Assembly (NCBI GenBank): GCA_004020545.1
Contig: SAQE01000035.1
Location: 1 to 63,726 of the forward strand
Source: Mesorhizobium sp.
Lineage (GTDB): Bacteria; Pseudomonadota; Alphaproteobacteria; Rhizobiales; Rhizobiaceae
DNA length: 63,726 bases
Direction: 5' to 3'
The position numbers were made by a program, and so were the translations under genes. Positions within the stretch are counted from its first letter, which is position 1, and every line of letters begins with the position of its first letter. Below the pieces are notes generated by a model. It was not told the origin of the DNA. It did not search any database and saw only the letters and a list, made by a program, of their open reading frames with translations. Positions 8,219-17,669 of this stretch are shown here, piece by piece.

Positions 8219-9774
8219 TTGCCGATCTCCGGTGCGTTGAAATTGGCGGTGTATTCGGCGGATTCGGAACTTGCCTTGTCGTCGATGCGGAATTCGAAGC
8301 GCTGCACCGGCTTTTTGATCTGGTCCGCCGGTTGACGAACAAAGACCTTGAGTATCTTCAGCCGATCGGGTTCGACCTGGGTGGCAAACGAGCGGCTCGC
8401 GGGCTCGTCCATGCCGACGATGCTCATTTCTGCGCCGTCGAGCCCTTCAAGGGTAACCTCGATCGTCCTCGGCTCGGGGACCATGTTGAGCAGCTTGACG
8501 GTGTAGCCATTTCGGATCGAGCCGTCCGAAAGCGTCACGAACTGCGGATTTCTGTCGTGCAGGACATTCAGCTCCAGCCGCTCACGCGTCAGCAGCGAAT
8601 AGACCAGCGCCAGTCCGATCGCCGACCATGCGCCGAGATAAATGAAGGTGCGCAACCGGAAGATCTTGCCCAGATGGAAATGCGCCAGGCCGTCGACGAA
8701 GCTGCCGCTTGGCGTTCTGACAAGCGCCGGGTTTACCGGACCGGTGCCGCCGGCGGTCGCCAGCGTCATGTTGGCGTTGTAGTCCGCCAGCGTTGCGTAG
8801 GAGATCAGCCCGCGCTCGCGGCCGAGCTTGTCCATGACGCCGTCGCAGGCATCGATGCAGAGCGCGCAGGTGATGCACTCCAACTGCTGGCCATCGCGGA
8901 TGTCGATGCCCATCGGGCAGACGGCGACGCAGGCGTTGCAGTCGACGCAGTCGCCGACCGATTGTCCGGCGGCCACCACCTTCTTGGGATGGCGCGAACG
9001 CGGCTCGCCGCGCCAGTCGTTGTATGTCACCGTCAACGAATTTTCATCGAGCATGGCGGCCTGGATGCGCGGCCACGGGCACATGTAGGTGCAGACCTGC
9101 TCGCGCATCATTCCGCCGAACACATAGGTGGTGCCGGTCAGGACGGCGATCGTGACATAGGCGACGGGCGCGGCCGTGCCGGTGACCACTTCACGCAGCA
9201 GCGTCGGCGCGTCAGCGAAGTAGAAGATCCAGGCGCCGCCGGTGGCCGCTCCAATGATGAGCCAGGTGGCATGCTTGATTGTGCGCAGGAAGAGCTTGCG
9301 GGTCGTCCAGGGAGCGGCGTCCAGCTTCATTCGCGCATTGCGGTCGCCTTCGATCGCACGTTCCACGACGAGGAACAGGTCCACCCAGACGGTTTGCGGG
9401 CAGGTGTAGCCGCACCAGGCTCGCCCGACCGTCGATGTGATCAGGAAAAGACCGACGCCCGCCATCATGAGGAGGCCGGCGACGTAGTAGAATTCTTGCG
9501 GCCAGATCTCGATGAAGAAGAAATAGAAGCGACGGTTCGCCAGATCGAGGAGAACGGCCTGGTCGGGAGCGAAAGGTCCGCGGTCCCAGCGCAGCCAGGG
9601 CGTCAGATAATAGATGCCGAGCGTGATCGCCATCACCAGCCATTTGAACTGGCGGAAACGGCCGGATGCACGCTTAGGGAAAATCTTCTTGCGCGCCGCG
9701 TACAGCGGCTGTCGCGTCTTGGCGGAGTTGACCGCTTCGGCCTCGAGCCGTTCTACCTGCGTCTGATCCAGCAC
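8215..9774 (-). CDS. fixG: Membrane iron-sulfur protein FixG/CcoG
   Basis: This protein has about five membrane helices and two ferredoxin-like clusters, CVDCNACVAVCP and CITCALCIDAC. It also has the family motifs CGYTCPQTVW and CTYMCPWPRIQ. A C-terminal Ig-like periplasmic domain follows the last helix. FixG/CcoG is proposed to reduce copper for cbb3 oxidase. The open frame extends upstream to 9861, but that start lies inside the FixK/FNR box at 9848-9861. The GTG at 9774, with GGAG seven bases before it, gives 519 residues, the usual family length. It is the first gene of fixGHIS. Confidence 0.92.
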   Translation of the reverse strand: MLDQTQVERLEAEAVNSAKTRQPLYAARKKIFPKRASGRFRQFKWLVMAITLGIYYLTPWLRWDRGPFAPDQAVLLDLANRRFYFFFIEIWPQEFYYVAGLLMMAGVGLFLITSTVGRAWCGYTCPQTVWVDLFLVVERAIEGDRNARMKLDAAPWTTRKLFLRTIKHATWLIIGAATGGAWIFYFADAPTLLREVVTGTAAPVAYVTIAVLTGTTYVFGGMMREQVCTYMCPWPRIQAAMLDENSLTVTYNDWRGEPRSRHPKKVVAAGQSVGDCVDCNACVAVCPMGIDIRDGQQLECITCALCIDACDGVMDKLGRERGLISYATLADYNANMTLATAGGTGPVNPALVRTPSGSFVDGLAHFHLGKIFRLRTFIYLGAWSAIGLALVYSLLTRERLELNVLHDRNPQFVTLSDGSIRNGYTVKLLNMVPEPRTIEVTLEGLDGAEMSIVGMDEPASRSFATQVEPDRLKILKVFVRQPADQIKKPVQRFEFRIDDKASSESAEYTANFNAPEIGK

Positions 9775-9847
9775 GATCAATCTCCAATCGCGGCGAAATG
9801 ATGCCGCCTCTGTCCGGCACTCTTGCAATCGCTCACGCCGTGTCGCG

Positions 9848-9861
9848 TTGATGCAGGTCAA
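9848..9861 (-). promoter_or_regulatory. FixK/FNR box upstream of fixGHIS
   Basis: TTGATGCAGGTCAA, one change from consensus. Its centre minus 41.5 bases places a transcript start near 9813, 39 bases before the GTG at 9774. This position decides the fixG start. Confidence 0.8.
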
Positions 9862-9870
9862 ATTGAGTCA

Positions 9871-9906
9871 TCAAAAACAAGTCGAGGCCCGGCATGGCCG
9901 GGCCTC
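9871..9906 (-). terminator. Rho-independent terminator after fixNOQP
   Basis: Perfect 10-base stem GAGGCCCGGC/GCCGGGCCTC (9884-9893 and 9897-9906) with a three-base loop. On the minus strand it is followed by TTGTTTTTGA. It lies between fixP and the fixG promoter box. Confidence 0.85.
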
Positions 9907-9945
9907 GTCGCTTGAACGGCCAAGGGTCGAGAATAGGCCCCGCTT

Positions 9946-10809
9946 CTATTCTCCGCCGCCAAGCGAATGGACATAGACAGCCAGTTCCTTGACCGTCGTC
10001 TCGCCAAGACGACCGACCCAGGCGGGCATCACCCCGTTCTTCGGAGCTTTCACCTGAGCAGCAATGGCGGCTTCGCCGGGGCCGTAGAGCCAGATCGCAT
10101 CGGTGAGATCGGGTGCTCCGAGCTCCCTGTTGCCCTTTGCGTTCTCGCCATGGCAGGCGACACAATTGTCCGCGAAAACCTTGGCGCCGGGCTCGATCAG
10201 GCTCTTGTCCTTCACTGGACCCGACAGGCTGGCAACGAAAGCGCTCACCTGGGCGACCTGCTCGGGCTGGAGCACGTCGGCGAAGGCAGGCATCTCCGAC
10301 TGGCGCGTATCGGCGTCCGCGGCAAAGCGGACGCCGTGCGTGATCGTCTGCTGGATCTGCTCCGTCTTTCCTCCCCAGAGCCAATCGTCATCGTTGAGGT
10401 TCGGAAATCCTTTCGACCCCAAAGCGCCGGATCCGTGGCATTGCACGCAGTTGACCTTGAATGCCGCGCCGCCGGCCGCGACGGCAAACTCGCGCAGCGC
10501 ATCGTCGCCCGCGATTTCGGAAACACTCTTGGACTCTATTGACGCGACGTATTTGGCCTTGGCGGCTTCCGCGGCGGCCAATTCGTTCTTGACGTCGTTG
10601 CGGCTGGAGAAGCCCAGAACGCCCCTGGTGGTCGAGCTCAGCATCGGCCAGGCGGGATAGAAGATCGTATAGGCGAGCGCCCAGGCGATGGTGACGTAGA
10701 AGGTGATCACCCACCACCGCGGCAGGGGATTGTTGAGCTCCTTGATCCCGTCCCACTCGTGCCCAGTCGTTGTGATGCCCGAGATTTCGTCGATATGCTC
10801 GCTGCTCAT
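9946..10809 (-). CDS. fixP: cbb3 cytochrome c oxidase subunit III, dihaem FixP
   Basis: This 287-residue protein has an N-terminal cytoplasmic stretch, one membrane helix (about 33-53), and two c-type haem sites, CVQCH and CVACH, in the periplasmic part. Distal Met ligands are plausible in SEMPAF and GVMPAW. FixP carries electrons from FixO toward the catalytic subunit. The start is the ATG at 10809, two bases after the fixQ stop; a TTG six bases further upstream lies inside the fixQ end. It is the last gene of fixNOQP, before a strong terminator. All features are ordinary for the family. Confidence 0.95.
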   Translation of the reverse strand: MSSEHIDEISGITTTGHEWDGIKELNNPLPRWWVITFYVTIAWALAYTIFYPAWPMLSSTTRGVLGFSSRNDVKNELAAAEAAKAKYVASIESKSVSEIAGDDALREFAVAAGGAAFKVNCVQCHGSGALGSKGFPNLNDDDWLWGGKTEQIQQTITHGVRFAADADTRQSEMPAFADVLQPEQVAQVSAFVASLSGPVKDKSLIEPGAKVFADNCVACHGENAKGNRELGAPDLTDAIWLYGPGEAAIAAQVKAPKNGVMPAWVGRLGETTVKELAVYVHSLGGGE

Positions 10810-10811
10810 GA

Positions 10812-10961
10812 TCAATCGTCCTTGAGAGGAATCTGTGCGGCCTGGTCGGCGTGCGCTTTGCCACCCGGACGAAGCGCGAAGGCTATGCAGCCGACAAAGA
10901 ACAGGGCCATGGCAAGCAGGCCCCAGCTGTCGGCGAACTCACGCATCAAATTGTAGTCCAT
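10812..10961 (-). CDS. fixQ: cbb3 oxidase small subunit FixQ
   Basis: This 49-residue protein starts MDYNLMREFADSWGL, has a single membrane helix (about 14-30), and ends in a polar cytoplasmic tail, as is usual for FixQ/CcoQ. A GAGGAG ribosome site lies 7 bases before the ATG at 10961. It sits between fixO and fixP in the standard order, with only a 12-base gap after fixO. FixQ stabilises the cbb3 complex. It was found by translating the gap between the two larger genes. Confidence 0.93.
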   Translation of the reverse strand: MDYNLMREFADSWGLLAMALFFVGCIAFALRPGGKAHADQAAQIPLKDD

Positions 10962-10973
10962 CGATTGCTCTCC

Positions 10974-11705
10974 TCAGCGATAGCCGGCTGCTTCGTCGTA
11001 GTTCTTGAAGTCGACCAGCGTGCCGAGCATCTGCAGATAGGCGACCAGCGCATCCATCTCGGTGATCTGCTGGGGGTTGCCGTCGAAGTCGCCGACCTTG
11101 GCTTTCGGATAGCGGCTTTGCAGTCCGGACGTGTCCGCGTTGGGATCTGCCTGAGCCATCAGGTCTGCATTGGCGTTTGAGACCATGTCATCGGAATAGG
11201 GCACCCCGACACGCCTGTTCGCAACCAGATGCGTCGAGAAATCCTTCACCTCGATCGGCGTGTCTTTCAGGAACGCGTAGCTCGGCATGATCGACTCCGG
11301 CACGACGGAGCGCGGATCGTCGAGATGCTGGACGTGCCAGGCGTTGGAGTAGCGATCGCCGACGCGCGCAAGATCAGGGCCGGTCCGCTTCGATCCCCAC
11401 TGGAACGGATGATCGTACATGGACTCGGCAGCCAGGCTGTAGTGGCCGTACCGTTCGACCTCGTCCCGGAAGGGCCGGATCATCTGGCTGTGGCAGAGGT
11501 AGCAACCTTCGCGAACATAGATGTTGCGGCCGGCGAGCTCGAGCGGGGTGTAGGGCCGCATGCCGTCCACCTTCTCGATCGTGTTGTCGAGATAGAAGAG
11601 CGGTGCGATCTCGACGATGCCGCCGACCGTCACGACCAGCAGGGAACCGACGAGAAGAAGCGTGGCGTTCTTCTCGATTAGGGAGTGTTTATCTATCAGA
11701 CCCAT
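10974..11705 (-). CDS. fixO: cbb3 cytochrome c oxidase subunit II, monohaem FixO
   Basis: This 243-residue protein has one N-terminal membrane helix (about 14-36) and a periplasmic cytochrome c domain with CYLCH near residues 68-72. The distal Met is likely in [10 protein letters not shown]. FixO passes electrons from FixP to the catalytic subunit. It begins 10 bases after the fixN stop, consistent with one operon. Length is typical. Confidence 0.95.
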   Translation of the reverse strand: MGLIDKHSLIEKNATLLLVGSLLVVTVGGIVEIAPLFYLDNTIEKVDGMRPYTPLELAGRNIYVREGCYLCHSQMIRPFRDEVERYGHYSLAAESMYDHPFQWGSKRTGPDLARVGDRYSNAWHVQHLDDPRSVVPESIMPSYAFLKDTPIEVKDFSTHLVANRRVGVPYSDDMVSNANADLMAQADPNADTSGLQSRYPKAKVGDFDGNPQQITEMDALVAYLQMLGTLVDFKNYDEAAGYR

Positions 11706-11715
11706 GTCTGGCTCC

Positions 11716-13326
11716 TTATTGGGCAGGCTGGAGAGCGGGTGCGGAACCCGGCAGTGGCTGTTCTTTGCGCTGGTAGCCGAGGATGGTCATGGTGATGTTC
11801 CAGGCCATGATCAGGGTACCGGTGAGATACATGGCGCCACCCGCTGCGCGCATGAGGTAGTAGGGGTGCATGGCCGCGACGGTCTCGGCGAAGGAATAGA
11901 CGAGGAAACCCTGTTCGTCGTACTCGCGCCACATCAGGCCCTGCATGATGCCGGAAACCCACATCACGGCCGCGTAGACGACGATACCGAGCGTCGCCAG
12001 CCAGAAGTGCCAGGTGACGAGACGCATCGAATAGAGCCGCTCACGGTTCCAGAGCTTGGGCACCATGTAGTAGATGGCGCCGAACGAGATCATGCCGACC
12101 CAGCCGAGCGCGCCGGAATGGACATGGCCGATGGTCCAGTCCGTGTAGTGTGAGAGCGAGTTGACGGCCTTGATCGACATCATCGGGCCTTCGAAGGTCG
12201 ACATGCCGTAGAAAGCGACGGCCGCGACCATCATGCGGACGATCGGATCGGTGCGGATCTTGTCCCAGGCTCCGGAGAGGGTCATCAGGCCGTTGATCAT
12301 GCCGCCCCAGGAGGGCATCCACAGCATGACCGAGAACACCATGCCGAGCGTCTGCGCCCAATCGGGCAGCGCGGTGTAGTGAAGGTGATGGGGGCCTGCC
12401 CAGATATAGAGGAAGATGAGTGCCCAGAAGTGGATGATCGACAGACGGTAGGAGTAGACCGGGCGGTTCACCTGCTTCGGCACGAAGTAGTACATCATGC
12501 CGAGGAAGCCGGCGGTCAGGAAGAAGCCGACGGCATTATGGCCGTACCACCACTGGGTCAGCGCGTCCTGAACGCCTGAGAACGCCGAGTAGCTCTTCGA
12601 GCCGAGGAATGACACCGGCATCGAGAGGTTGTTGACCAAATGCAGCATCGCAATGGTCACGATGAAGGAGAGGTAGAACCAGTTGGCGACGTAGATATGC
12701 GGTTCCTTGCGCTTGAGGATGGTGCCAAGGAAAAGGATCAGGTAGGCGACCCAGACGATTGTCAGCCAGAGGTCGACATACCATTCCGGCTCGGCATATT
12801 CGCGACCTTCGGTGATGCCGAGCAGATAGCCGGTCGCGGCCATGACGATGAAAAGCTGGTAGCCCCAGAAGACGAACCAGGCGAGATCGCCGCCGAACAG
12901 CCTCGCGCGGGAGGTGCGCTGCACGACATACATGGACGTGCAGAGAAGAGCGTTGCCGCCAAAGGCGAAGATCACGCCGGAAGTATGCAGAGGCCGGAGG
13001 CGACCAAAATTGAACCAGGGCTGGATATCGAGATCCGGGTAGGCAAGCTGAAGAGCAATGACAACGCCGACCAGCATGCCGACGACGCCCCAGAACACCG
13101 TTGCGATCGCTCCGTAACGGATCGGACCATCCATGTAGGCCGAGGAGTCGACCGGAGTTGCCGCCTTGAAATCCGTGTTGCGCAACAGGATCGCGGTAAA
13201 GCCAGCCACCGCGAAGAACAACACCCACATATGCTGGCGAAAAGGCTCATCTACGCCGAAGCCGGCAGCCACAAGGGCCGCAAAGGCAAACAGGCTTAGA
13301 AGGACGATCTCCGTGCCAAATCTCAT
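11716..13326 (-). CDS. fixN: cbb3 cytochrome c oxidase catalytic subunit I, FixN
   Basis: This 536-residue protein has about twelve membrane helices. Haem and copper ligands are visible as His in [25 protein letters not shown] and GPHHLHYT, and the C-terminal HVHSGALGW. It is the high-affinity terminal oxidase used at very low oxygen. The open frame extends 52 codons upstream to 13482, but that stretch includes the FixK/FNR box at 13405-13418 and looks non-coding. The ATG at 13326, with GGGGA upstream, gives the family length. It heads fixNOQP. Confidence 0.96.
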   Translation of the reverse strand: MRFGTEIVLLSLFAFAALVAAGFGVDEPFRQHMWVLFFAVAGFTAILLRNTDFKAATPVDSSAYMDGPIRYGAIATVFWGVVGMLVGVVIALQLAYPDLDIQPWFNFGRLRPLHTSGVIFAFGGNALLCTSMYVVQRTSRARLFGGDLAWFVFWGYQLFIVMAATGYLLGITEGREYAEPEWYVDLWLTIVWVAYLILFLGTILKRKEPHIYVANWFYLSFIVTIAMLHLVNNLSMPVSFLGSKSYSAFSGVQDALTQWWYGHNAVGFFLTAGFLGMMYYFVPKQVNRPVYSYRLSIIHFWALIFLYIWAGPHHLHYTALPDWAQTLGMVFSVMLWMPSWGGMINGLMTLSGAWDKIRTDPIVRMMVAAVAFYGMSTFEGPMMSIKAVNSLSHYTDWTIGHVHSGALGWVGMISFGAIYYMVPKLWNRERLYSMRLVTWHFWLATLGIVVYAAVMWVSGIMQGLMWREYDEQGFLVYSFAETVAAMHPYYLMRAAGGAMYLTGTLIMAWNITMTILGYQRKEQPLPGSAPALQPAQ

Positions 13327-13404
13327 CGCAAGTCCCCGATCTCGAAGTTCCAGCGGAAGATGACCGCTCGCGGCACCATTTCGGGATTTTCCACCCTCAC
13401 GGCC

Positions 13405-13418
13405 TTGATCCAGGTCAA
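13405..13418 (-). promoter_or_regulatory. FixK/FNR box upstream of fixNOQP
   Basis: TTGATCCAGGTCAA, one change from consensus. Its centre minus 41.5 bases gives a transcript start near 13370, leaving a 44-base leader before the ATG at 13326. Confidence 0.85.
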
Positions 13419-13546
13419 ACGGGACAGCTTTTGTTTCGGGAGCCGTCAGGGCCGTCGGAGCAACGACCGCGCCAGGAGCCACGCCCGATTTGAGAGCCCG
13501 AAACTTACCGATTGCATTGCGCGGGAGAAGGCGGGCCGTCGGCTAT

Positions 13547-14260
13547 TCAGTCGCCGCGGCGTTCCTCGAGCTGAGCCACGCTTTCCAGGCTGATGTGCCG
13601 TTTGTTTACAATCCGGATCACGCCATCCGACCGCAGTCTGGACAATTCGCGGCTTACCGTCTCGATGGTCAGTCCAAGAAAATCGGCGATATCCGCGCGT
13701 GACAGCGGCAGGTCGAAGCTTATCGAGCCCGCAGGATGATTGGCCGGATCGATGTTTCTGGCGATCATGAGAAGGAAGCTTGCTACCTTTTCGGACGCGG
13801 TCTTGTGCCCCAGTGCTGTCATCCAGTCGCGCGCTTCGTCGAGCTCGTTCAGCGCGTGCTGGAGCAGCCTTTGCCCGATCTGCGGCGTGTCGTCCATCAT
13901 CCGGTCGATGATCGTCCTTGGAAACGAGCAGAGCGTCATTTTCGTCAAGGCTTCGGCCTTGATTGGCCTTTTTGCCTCGAACGGCCTGCCTAGAAAATCG
14001 GGCGCGAAATGGAACCCGACAATCTGCTGACGACCGTCCGACAGGTTTCTCGTAAGCTTGACCACGCCGGACAGCACGTTCGAGTAGGTGCCATCGTCGG
14101 GGAGTTCCGTCCCGGCCAAGACCTCATGTCTCGACGAGGCCCTAGCCAACTCGGCGAGCTGGCCGGCCTTGAGCGCGCCGCATAGCCCGCCATGGCGCGC
14201 TTCGCAGGATTCGCAAATCGCGGGAATGCTAACTGGTTGAGCATCCTGTATGACGGCCAT
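13547..14260 (-). CDS. fnrN: FNR-type oxygen-responsive regulator FnrN
   Basis: This 237-residue Crp/Fnr protein has the N-terminal cysteine cluster CESCEARHGGLC for an oxygen-labile 4Fe-4S cluster, a cyclic-nucleotide-type sensor fold, and a C-terminal HTH with IETVSRELSRL. The Glu-x2-Ser-Arg in the recognition helix is the pattern that reads TTGAT half-sites. The longer open frame to 14608 is rejected because it runs through the box at 14319-14332 and hemN. The ATG at 14260 leaves a 24-base leader from that box, so FnrN probably controls its own gene. It is convergent with nothing and divergent from hemN. Confidence 0.93.
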   Translation of the reverse strand: MAVIQDAQPVSIPAICESCEARHGGLCGALKAGQLAELARASSRHEVLAGTELPDDGTYSNVLSGVVKLTRNLSDGRQQIVGFHFAPDFLGRPFEAKRPIKAEALTKMTLCSFPRTIIDRMMDDTPQIGQRLLQHALNELDEARDWMTALGHKTASEKVASFLLMIARNIDPANHPAGSISFDLPLSRADIADFLGLTIETVSRELSRLRSDGVIRIVNKRHISLESVAQLEERRGD

Positions 14261-14318
14261 TGCGACGCCTGTGATCGAAAAGTGACGGCAATTTGCGCCG
14301 CTTGCGCCCTCAGCCGCC

Positions 14319-14332
14319 TTGATCCAGATCAA
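14319..14332. promoter_or_regulatory. Perfect FixK/FNR box shared by fnrN and hemN
   Basis: TTGATCCAGATCAA, a perfect palindromic match. It is 59 bases from the fnrN ATG and 36 bases from the hemN ATG. A class II start toward hemN would fall at about the hemN ATG itself. Confidence 0.88.
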
Positions 14333-14367
14333 GGTTTCGCCGGTGTCGTTCAGGCAGTTTGCCCGGC

Positions 14368-15747
14368 ATGAGCACCCCCGCCGCCGCCATCCATGCCACG
14401 CGCCCGACCCCTGCTGCGGGCCTTGGCGACAACGTACCGCGTTACACGAGCTACCCGACGGCCCCGCACTTTCATCCGGGTGTCGATGCGGCGACGGTTC
14501 GCGGTTGGATGGATGCGCTCGCAGGCGATGACGAGATATCGCTGTATCTGCATATCCCCTACTGCGACAGGCTGTGCTGGTTCTGCGCCTGCCATACCAA
14601 GCAGACACGCCACTATGCGCCCGTGGCCGCCTTTTTGCGCTCGCTGCATAGGGAAATTGAAACCGTCGGCGGCCTTGTGAGCGGCCGGGGCAAGGTGCGT
14701 GCCGTCCATTTCGGCGGCGGCTCCCCGACCATGCTGAAGCCCGACGACATCCTCATGCTCGGAAAAGCGTTGCGGGATCGGTTCGACTTTCTCGACGATG
14801 CCGGCCTCAGCGTCGAGATCGATCCGAACGACATGGATGAAGGGCGGCTCGATGCCTTCGCTGCGATCGGCATGACCAGAGCGAGCCTCGGCGTCCAGGA
14901 CTTCGATCCCAAAGTGCAGAAGGCGATCAATCGCGAGCAGAATTTTGCGCTGACCAAAAGCATTGTCGATGCGGTGCGGGCAAAGGGCGTCACGTCCGTC
15001 AATCTGGACCTGCTGTACGGCCTGCCGCATCAGACCTGCGAGAGCGTTGCGGCGACTGTCGCCCAGGCGCTGACGCTGGCGCCAGACAGGCTGGCCCTGT
15101 TCGGCTATGCGCATGTGCCCTGGTTCAAGAAGCATCAGACGATGATCGATGAGGCGTGGCTGCCCGATTCCGCCGCACGTCTGGCGCAGTCGCAACTCGC
15201 CGCGAGACTGATCGTCAACGCCGGCTACGAGGCGCTCGGGCTCGATCATTTCGCCAAGCCGGGCGAATCGCTCGCGGTCGCGGCGCGCGCCGGCAAGATC
15301 CGCCGCAATTTCCAGGGTTATACCGAGGACCAATGCGAAACCCTGATCGGTCTTGGCCCGTCCTCGATCAGCCGGTACCGCCAGGGCTATGCACAAAACA
15401 TCGTTGCGACCGGCGAGTACGAGAAGGCCGTGGATTCCGGAGAGCTAGCGATAGGCCGCGGTATTGAACTCGGCGTCGAAGATCAGGCGCGGGGCTGGGT
15501 CATCGAGCGCCTGATGTGCAACTTCACTTTCTCAGCGGTCGAGCTTGTCGAACGCTTTGGAAATGTCGGCCAAAGGTTGCTGTGCGAGGCCAGCCGCCTG
15601 GCCATCAGCGGCGCGGGCCAGCTCCTTCGGCTCGACGGTGAAAACTTCGTCGTGCCGGCGGAAAGCCGCCCGCTGGTCCGGACGGTGGCGGCGAAATTCG
15701 ACACGTATTTCAGGAATGGAACCGGCAGGCATTCCGTGGCGGTTTGA
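14368..15747 (+). CDS. hemN: Oxygen-independent coproporphyrinogen III dehydrogenase
   Basis: This 459-residue radical SAM enzyme has the cluster motif in YCDRLCWFCACHTK, the glycine-rich FGGGSPTML, and the downstream HemN C-terminal domain. It makes protoporphyrinogen IX when oxygen is scarce, supplying haem for cbb3 oxidase. A TTG at 14359 is in frame, but the ATG at 14368 is preferred. Neither has a strong ribosome site, and the FixK/FNR box predicts a transcript start close to the ATG, so a leaderless message is possible. It is divergent from fnrN and convergent with the K+ channel gene. Confidence 0.93.
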   Translation: MSTPAAAIHATRPTPAAGLGDNVPRYTSYPTAPHFHPGVDAATVRGWMDALAGDDEISLYLHIPYCDRLCWFCACHTKQTRHYAPVAAFLRSLHREIETVGGLVSGRGKVRAVHFGGGSPTMLKPDDILMLGKALRDRFDFLDDAGLSVEIDPNDMDEGRLDAFAAIGMTRASLGVQDFDPKVQKAINREQNFALTKSIVDAVRAKGVTSVNLDLLYGLPHQTCESVAATVAQALTLAPDRLALFGYAHVPWFKKHQTMIDEAWLPDSAARLAQSQLAARLIVNAGYEALGLDHFAKPGESLAVAARAGKIRRNFQGYTEDQCETLIGLGPSSISRYRQGYAQNIVATGEYEKAVDSGELAIGRGIELGVEDQARGWVIERLMCNFTFSAVELVERFGNVGQRLLCEASRLAISGAGQLLRLDGENFVVPAESRPLVRTVAAKFDTYFRNGTGRHSVAV

Positions 15748-15767
15748 TCAGCGGCCAGGCCCGCTGA

Positions 15768-16199
15768 TCAAAAGTGCTCGCCGACCCTGAAGGGGCCGAC
15801 CCGGGTGCCGGCCGCGATCAGATAGGCGGTCGACCAGCCGATCAGCAGAAACCCGTTGACGCCTTCCAGGGCTGCCAGGACGCGCCAGCCATGGGCGGGC
15901 ACCACGTCGCCATAGCCGACCGTCGAAAAGGTGATGGTCGAAAAGTAAAGCGCCGTCTCGAAGTCGCCCAGGATTCCGAGGAACAGGTAGACTCCCGCCC
16001 ACAGCCAGACTTCCGCCGTCATGACTGCGAAAAGTCCCATCACGACGCTGATCATGGCGACGACCCGGCTGCGGCGGCCGTGCATGCGAAAGAGCGCCAC
16101 AAGGCGTGCCATCACGTAGGTAATCGCGATAAGGCCGAAAGTGTGGATCAGGACCGTCAGGCTTATGACGATGGTGCCGACGCAAAGGTTGAGGATCAT
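15768..16199 (-). CDS. Small two-helix potassium channel
   Basis: This 143-residue protein has hydrophobic segments near residues 4-28, 44-70 and 105-130. The K+ selectivity filter STVGYGDVVP lies between the last two. There is no cytoplasmic gating domain (RCK or cyclic nucleotide), so the pore is close to minimal. The family is clear from the filter and length; gating and role are not. A mixed box, TTGCG-N4-ATCAA, lies at 16234-16247 with its centre 41.5 bases from the ATG, which suggests it belongs to the low-oxygen or NO regulon. It sits between hemN and a haemoglobin gene. Confidence 0.88.
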   Translation of the reverse strand: MILNLCVGTIVISLTVLIHTFGLIAITYVMARLVALFRMHGRRSRVVAMISVVMGLFAVMTAEVWLWAGVYLFLGILGDFETALYFSTITFSTVGYGDVVPAHGWRVLAALEGVNGFLLIGWSTAYLIAAGTRVGPFRVGEHF

Positions 16200-16233
16200 C
16201 CCGGGAAACTACGGACTGTGATGGCCGTAGTCC

Positions 16234-16247
16234 TTGCGTAAAATCAA
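16234..16247 (-). promoter_or_regulatory. Mixed NnrR/FNR-type box upstream of the K+ channel
   Basis: TTGCGTAAAATCAA: one NnrR-like half (TTGCG) and one FNR-like half (ATCAA). It is spaced for a transcript start at the ATG at 16199. Confidence 0.45.
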
Positions 16248-16303
16248 AGCAAAGCACCGGCCGGGTAAAACCACCATGCGCCGGCGGCGTTTGACAGGCC
16301 AGC

Positions 16304-16753
16304 CTATTCTCCGACCGCGACCGCGGCAGGACCAAGGCGAAAGAACATGGCGAGCTTCAGGCTCGTCGCTATTCGTTCCGCCCGCTCGACAAACACCGCC
16401 GCGGTCTCGGAGGCGAACAGCTCTGCCGCCGTCTCCCTGAAGAGAGCCAACCAGATATCGAAGTCGGCTTCAACGACATCCTGAAGCTTCAGGTGAGCCG
16501 GCACCGGCCGTCCATGATAGTCGCCGCTCTTCAATATGACGGAGCACCAGAAGTCCGTCATCTTATCGAGATGAGGCTCCCAATCACCGACGATCTCGCG
16601 GGCGAAAATGGGTCCGAGTCGCTCATCCTTTCTGACCTTGGAATAGAATTTGCGGACCAGTGCTCCTATCGAGGCCCGATCGGCACCAGAACGAACCAGG
16701 GGTTGTTCGGGGGCAGGGCGAACCCTGTCGAGCAAGACCGGTTTCGAAGTCAT
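16304..16753 (-). CDS. Group III truncated haemoglobin
   Basis: This 149-residue protein has a globin core of about 125 residues after a 24-residue polar N-terminus. Group III features are the helix B/C block KFYSKVRKDERLGPIF and the proximal His in PAHLKL (H87). These proteins bind oxygen or NO, and some act in NO or peroxynitrite defence. Its position directly upstream of nirV-nirK, in the same direction as those genes but beyond the nirV stop, suggests a link to NO made by NirK. No separate promoter box was found in the short gap. The function in this host is inferred. Confidence 0.88.
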   Translation of the reverse strand: MTSKPVLLDRVRPAPEQPLVRSGADRASIGALVRKFYSKVRKDERLGPIFAREIVGDWEPHLDKMTDFWCSVILKSGDYHGRPVPAHLKLQDVVEADFDIWLALFRETAAELFASETAAVFVERAERIATSLKLAMFFRLGPAAVAVGE

Positions 16754-16765
16754 TCACGTTCCTTG

Positions 16766-16805
16766 TTCTTCAGGTGAGGCCCAACTTCTTCAGATGAGGC
16801 CCAAG
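16766..16805. repeat. 20-base tandem duplication at the nirV stop codon
   Basis: Two adjacent copies of TTCTTCAGRTGAGGCCCAAS, differing at positions 9 and 20. The second copy carries the nirV stop at 16790. The duplication adds an in-phase-sized block just beyond the stop and does not break the gene. Confidence 0.8.
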
Positions 16806-17650
16806 CGGCGAACGGCGGCCTGCAGGAAGCCGCCGTGATCGTGGACGAGGCGGAAGCCCAGATTGTCGGGCGGCGTGCCAACCGCGCAACCGCCGCTTTT
16901 GCCGTCGCGGATGAAGTTCGACATGTAGGTGCGGTGAAAGCCCTCCACAACATGCACGCCGCAATTGCTGATCGAACTGGCAATGCCGCCGCCGGACATC
17001 GTCGCGTGGGCATAACATGTGGATGTCCACTCCCAGACATTGCCGGCAATATCCGCAACGCCTTTTGAGTTGAGGCCGAAGGACCCGGGTGCCCGCGGTT
17101 CAGGATCCGATTTGCGACCGAGCGCAACCTCGTTGCGATACTGCGTGAGCCACCGCCTTGCCGGGTCGGCCGGGTCGCCTTCGCCGGCTTCTATGTCAGC
17201 CCTGAACCGCTCGCCCGCGGCATAGGCCCATTCCAGGTCTGTCGGCAGCCGCCATGTTTCGCCCGTTCGCGCCGACAGCCAGTTTGCATAGGCTTGCGCA
17301 TCGGTGAAGCTGACGCCGGTCGCCGGAACGTTGCCGGCGCGGCGCGAGTCGGCGGCCTTGCAGGCGCCATCCGAAACGCAACGATCGTAATCCGTTGCAC
17401 TCACCTGGAACTTCATGATTTCCAGCGGCGTATCGATGGTCTCCTTCAAGACGGGCGCCGGTGCGGGATGATTGTCCTTGAGGAATTCGCCAGGCTGCGA
17501 GTGGTTGAATGAGCCGGGCGCCAGAACCACCAGTTCACCCACGGCAACGGGAGCCCCCGATTGCGAACCATCGACCGCATGGCTGACGCCCAAACCGATG
17601 AGCGCGGCGGCCGCGATCGTTCCGAATGTGAAGACAGGATCGAAAGACAT
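16790..17650 (-). CDS. nirV: NirV, formylglycine-generating-enzyme-like protein
   Basis: This 286-residue protein has an N-terminal hydrophobic helix (about 9-27) and an FGE-sulfatase fold. Typical family blocks are WRLPTDLEWAYAAGE, GVADIAGNVWEWTSTC and NLGFRLV. NirV is found beside nirK in many denitrifiers, and its biochemical role is unsettled. It follows nirK with a 71-base gap that holds a strong hairpin. The helix suggests export or membrane anchoring. The C-terminus ends in a local tandem duplication. Confidence 0.9.
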   Translation of the reverse strand: MSFDPVFTFGTIAAAALIGLGVSHAVDGSQSGAPVAVGELVVLAPGSFNHSQPGEFLKDNHPAPAPVLKETIDTPLEIMKFQVSATDYDRCVSDGACKAADSRRAGNVPATGVSFTDAQAYANWLSARTGETWRLPTDLEWAYAAGERFRADIEAGEGDPADPARRWLTQYRNEVALGRKSDPEPRAPGSFGLNSKGVADIAGNVWEWTSTCYAHATMSGGGIASSISNCGVHVVEGFHRTYMSNFIRDGKSGGCAVGTPPDNLGFRLVHDHGGFLQAAVRRLGLI

Positions 17651-17669
17651 GCCGAAAACTCCGCCTGCC

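Noticed and set aside
8203-9801. 532-codon open frame opposite fixG
   Set aside because: Antisense shadow of a certain gene, rich in Arg, Gly, Asp and His with no domain pattern.
9775-9861. Longer fixG start at 9861
   Set aside because: It falls inside the FixK/FNR box, so the transcript would begin after it.
13327-13482. 52-codon N-terminal extension of fixN
   Set aside because: It contains the promoter box and has no similarity in style to FixN.
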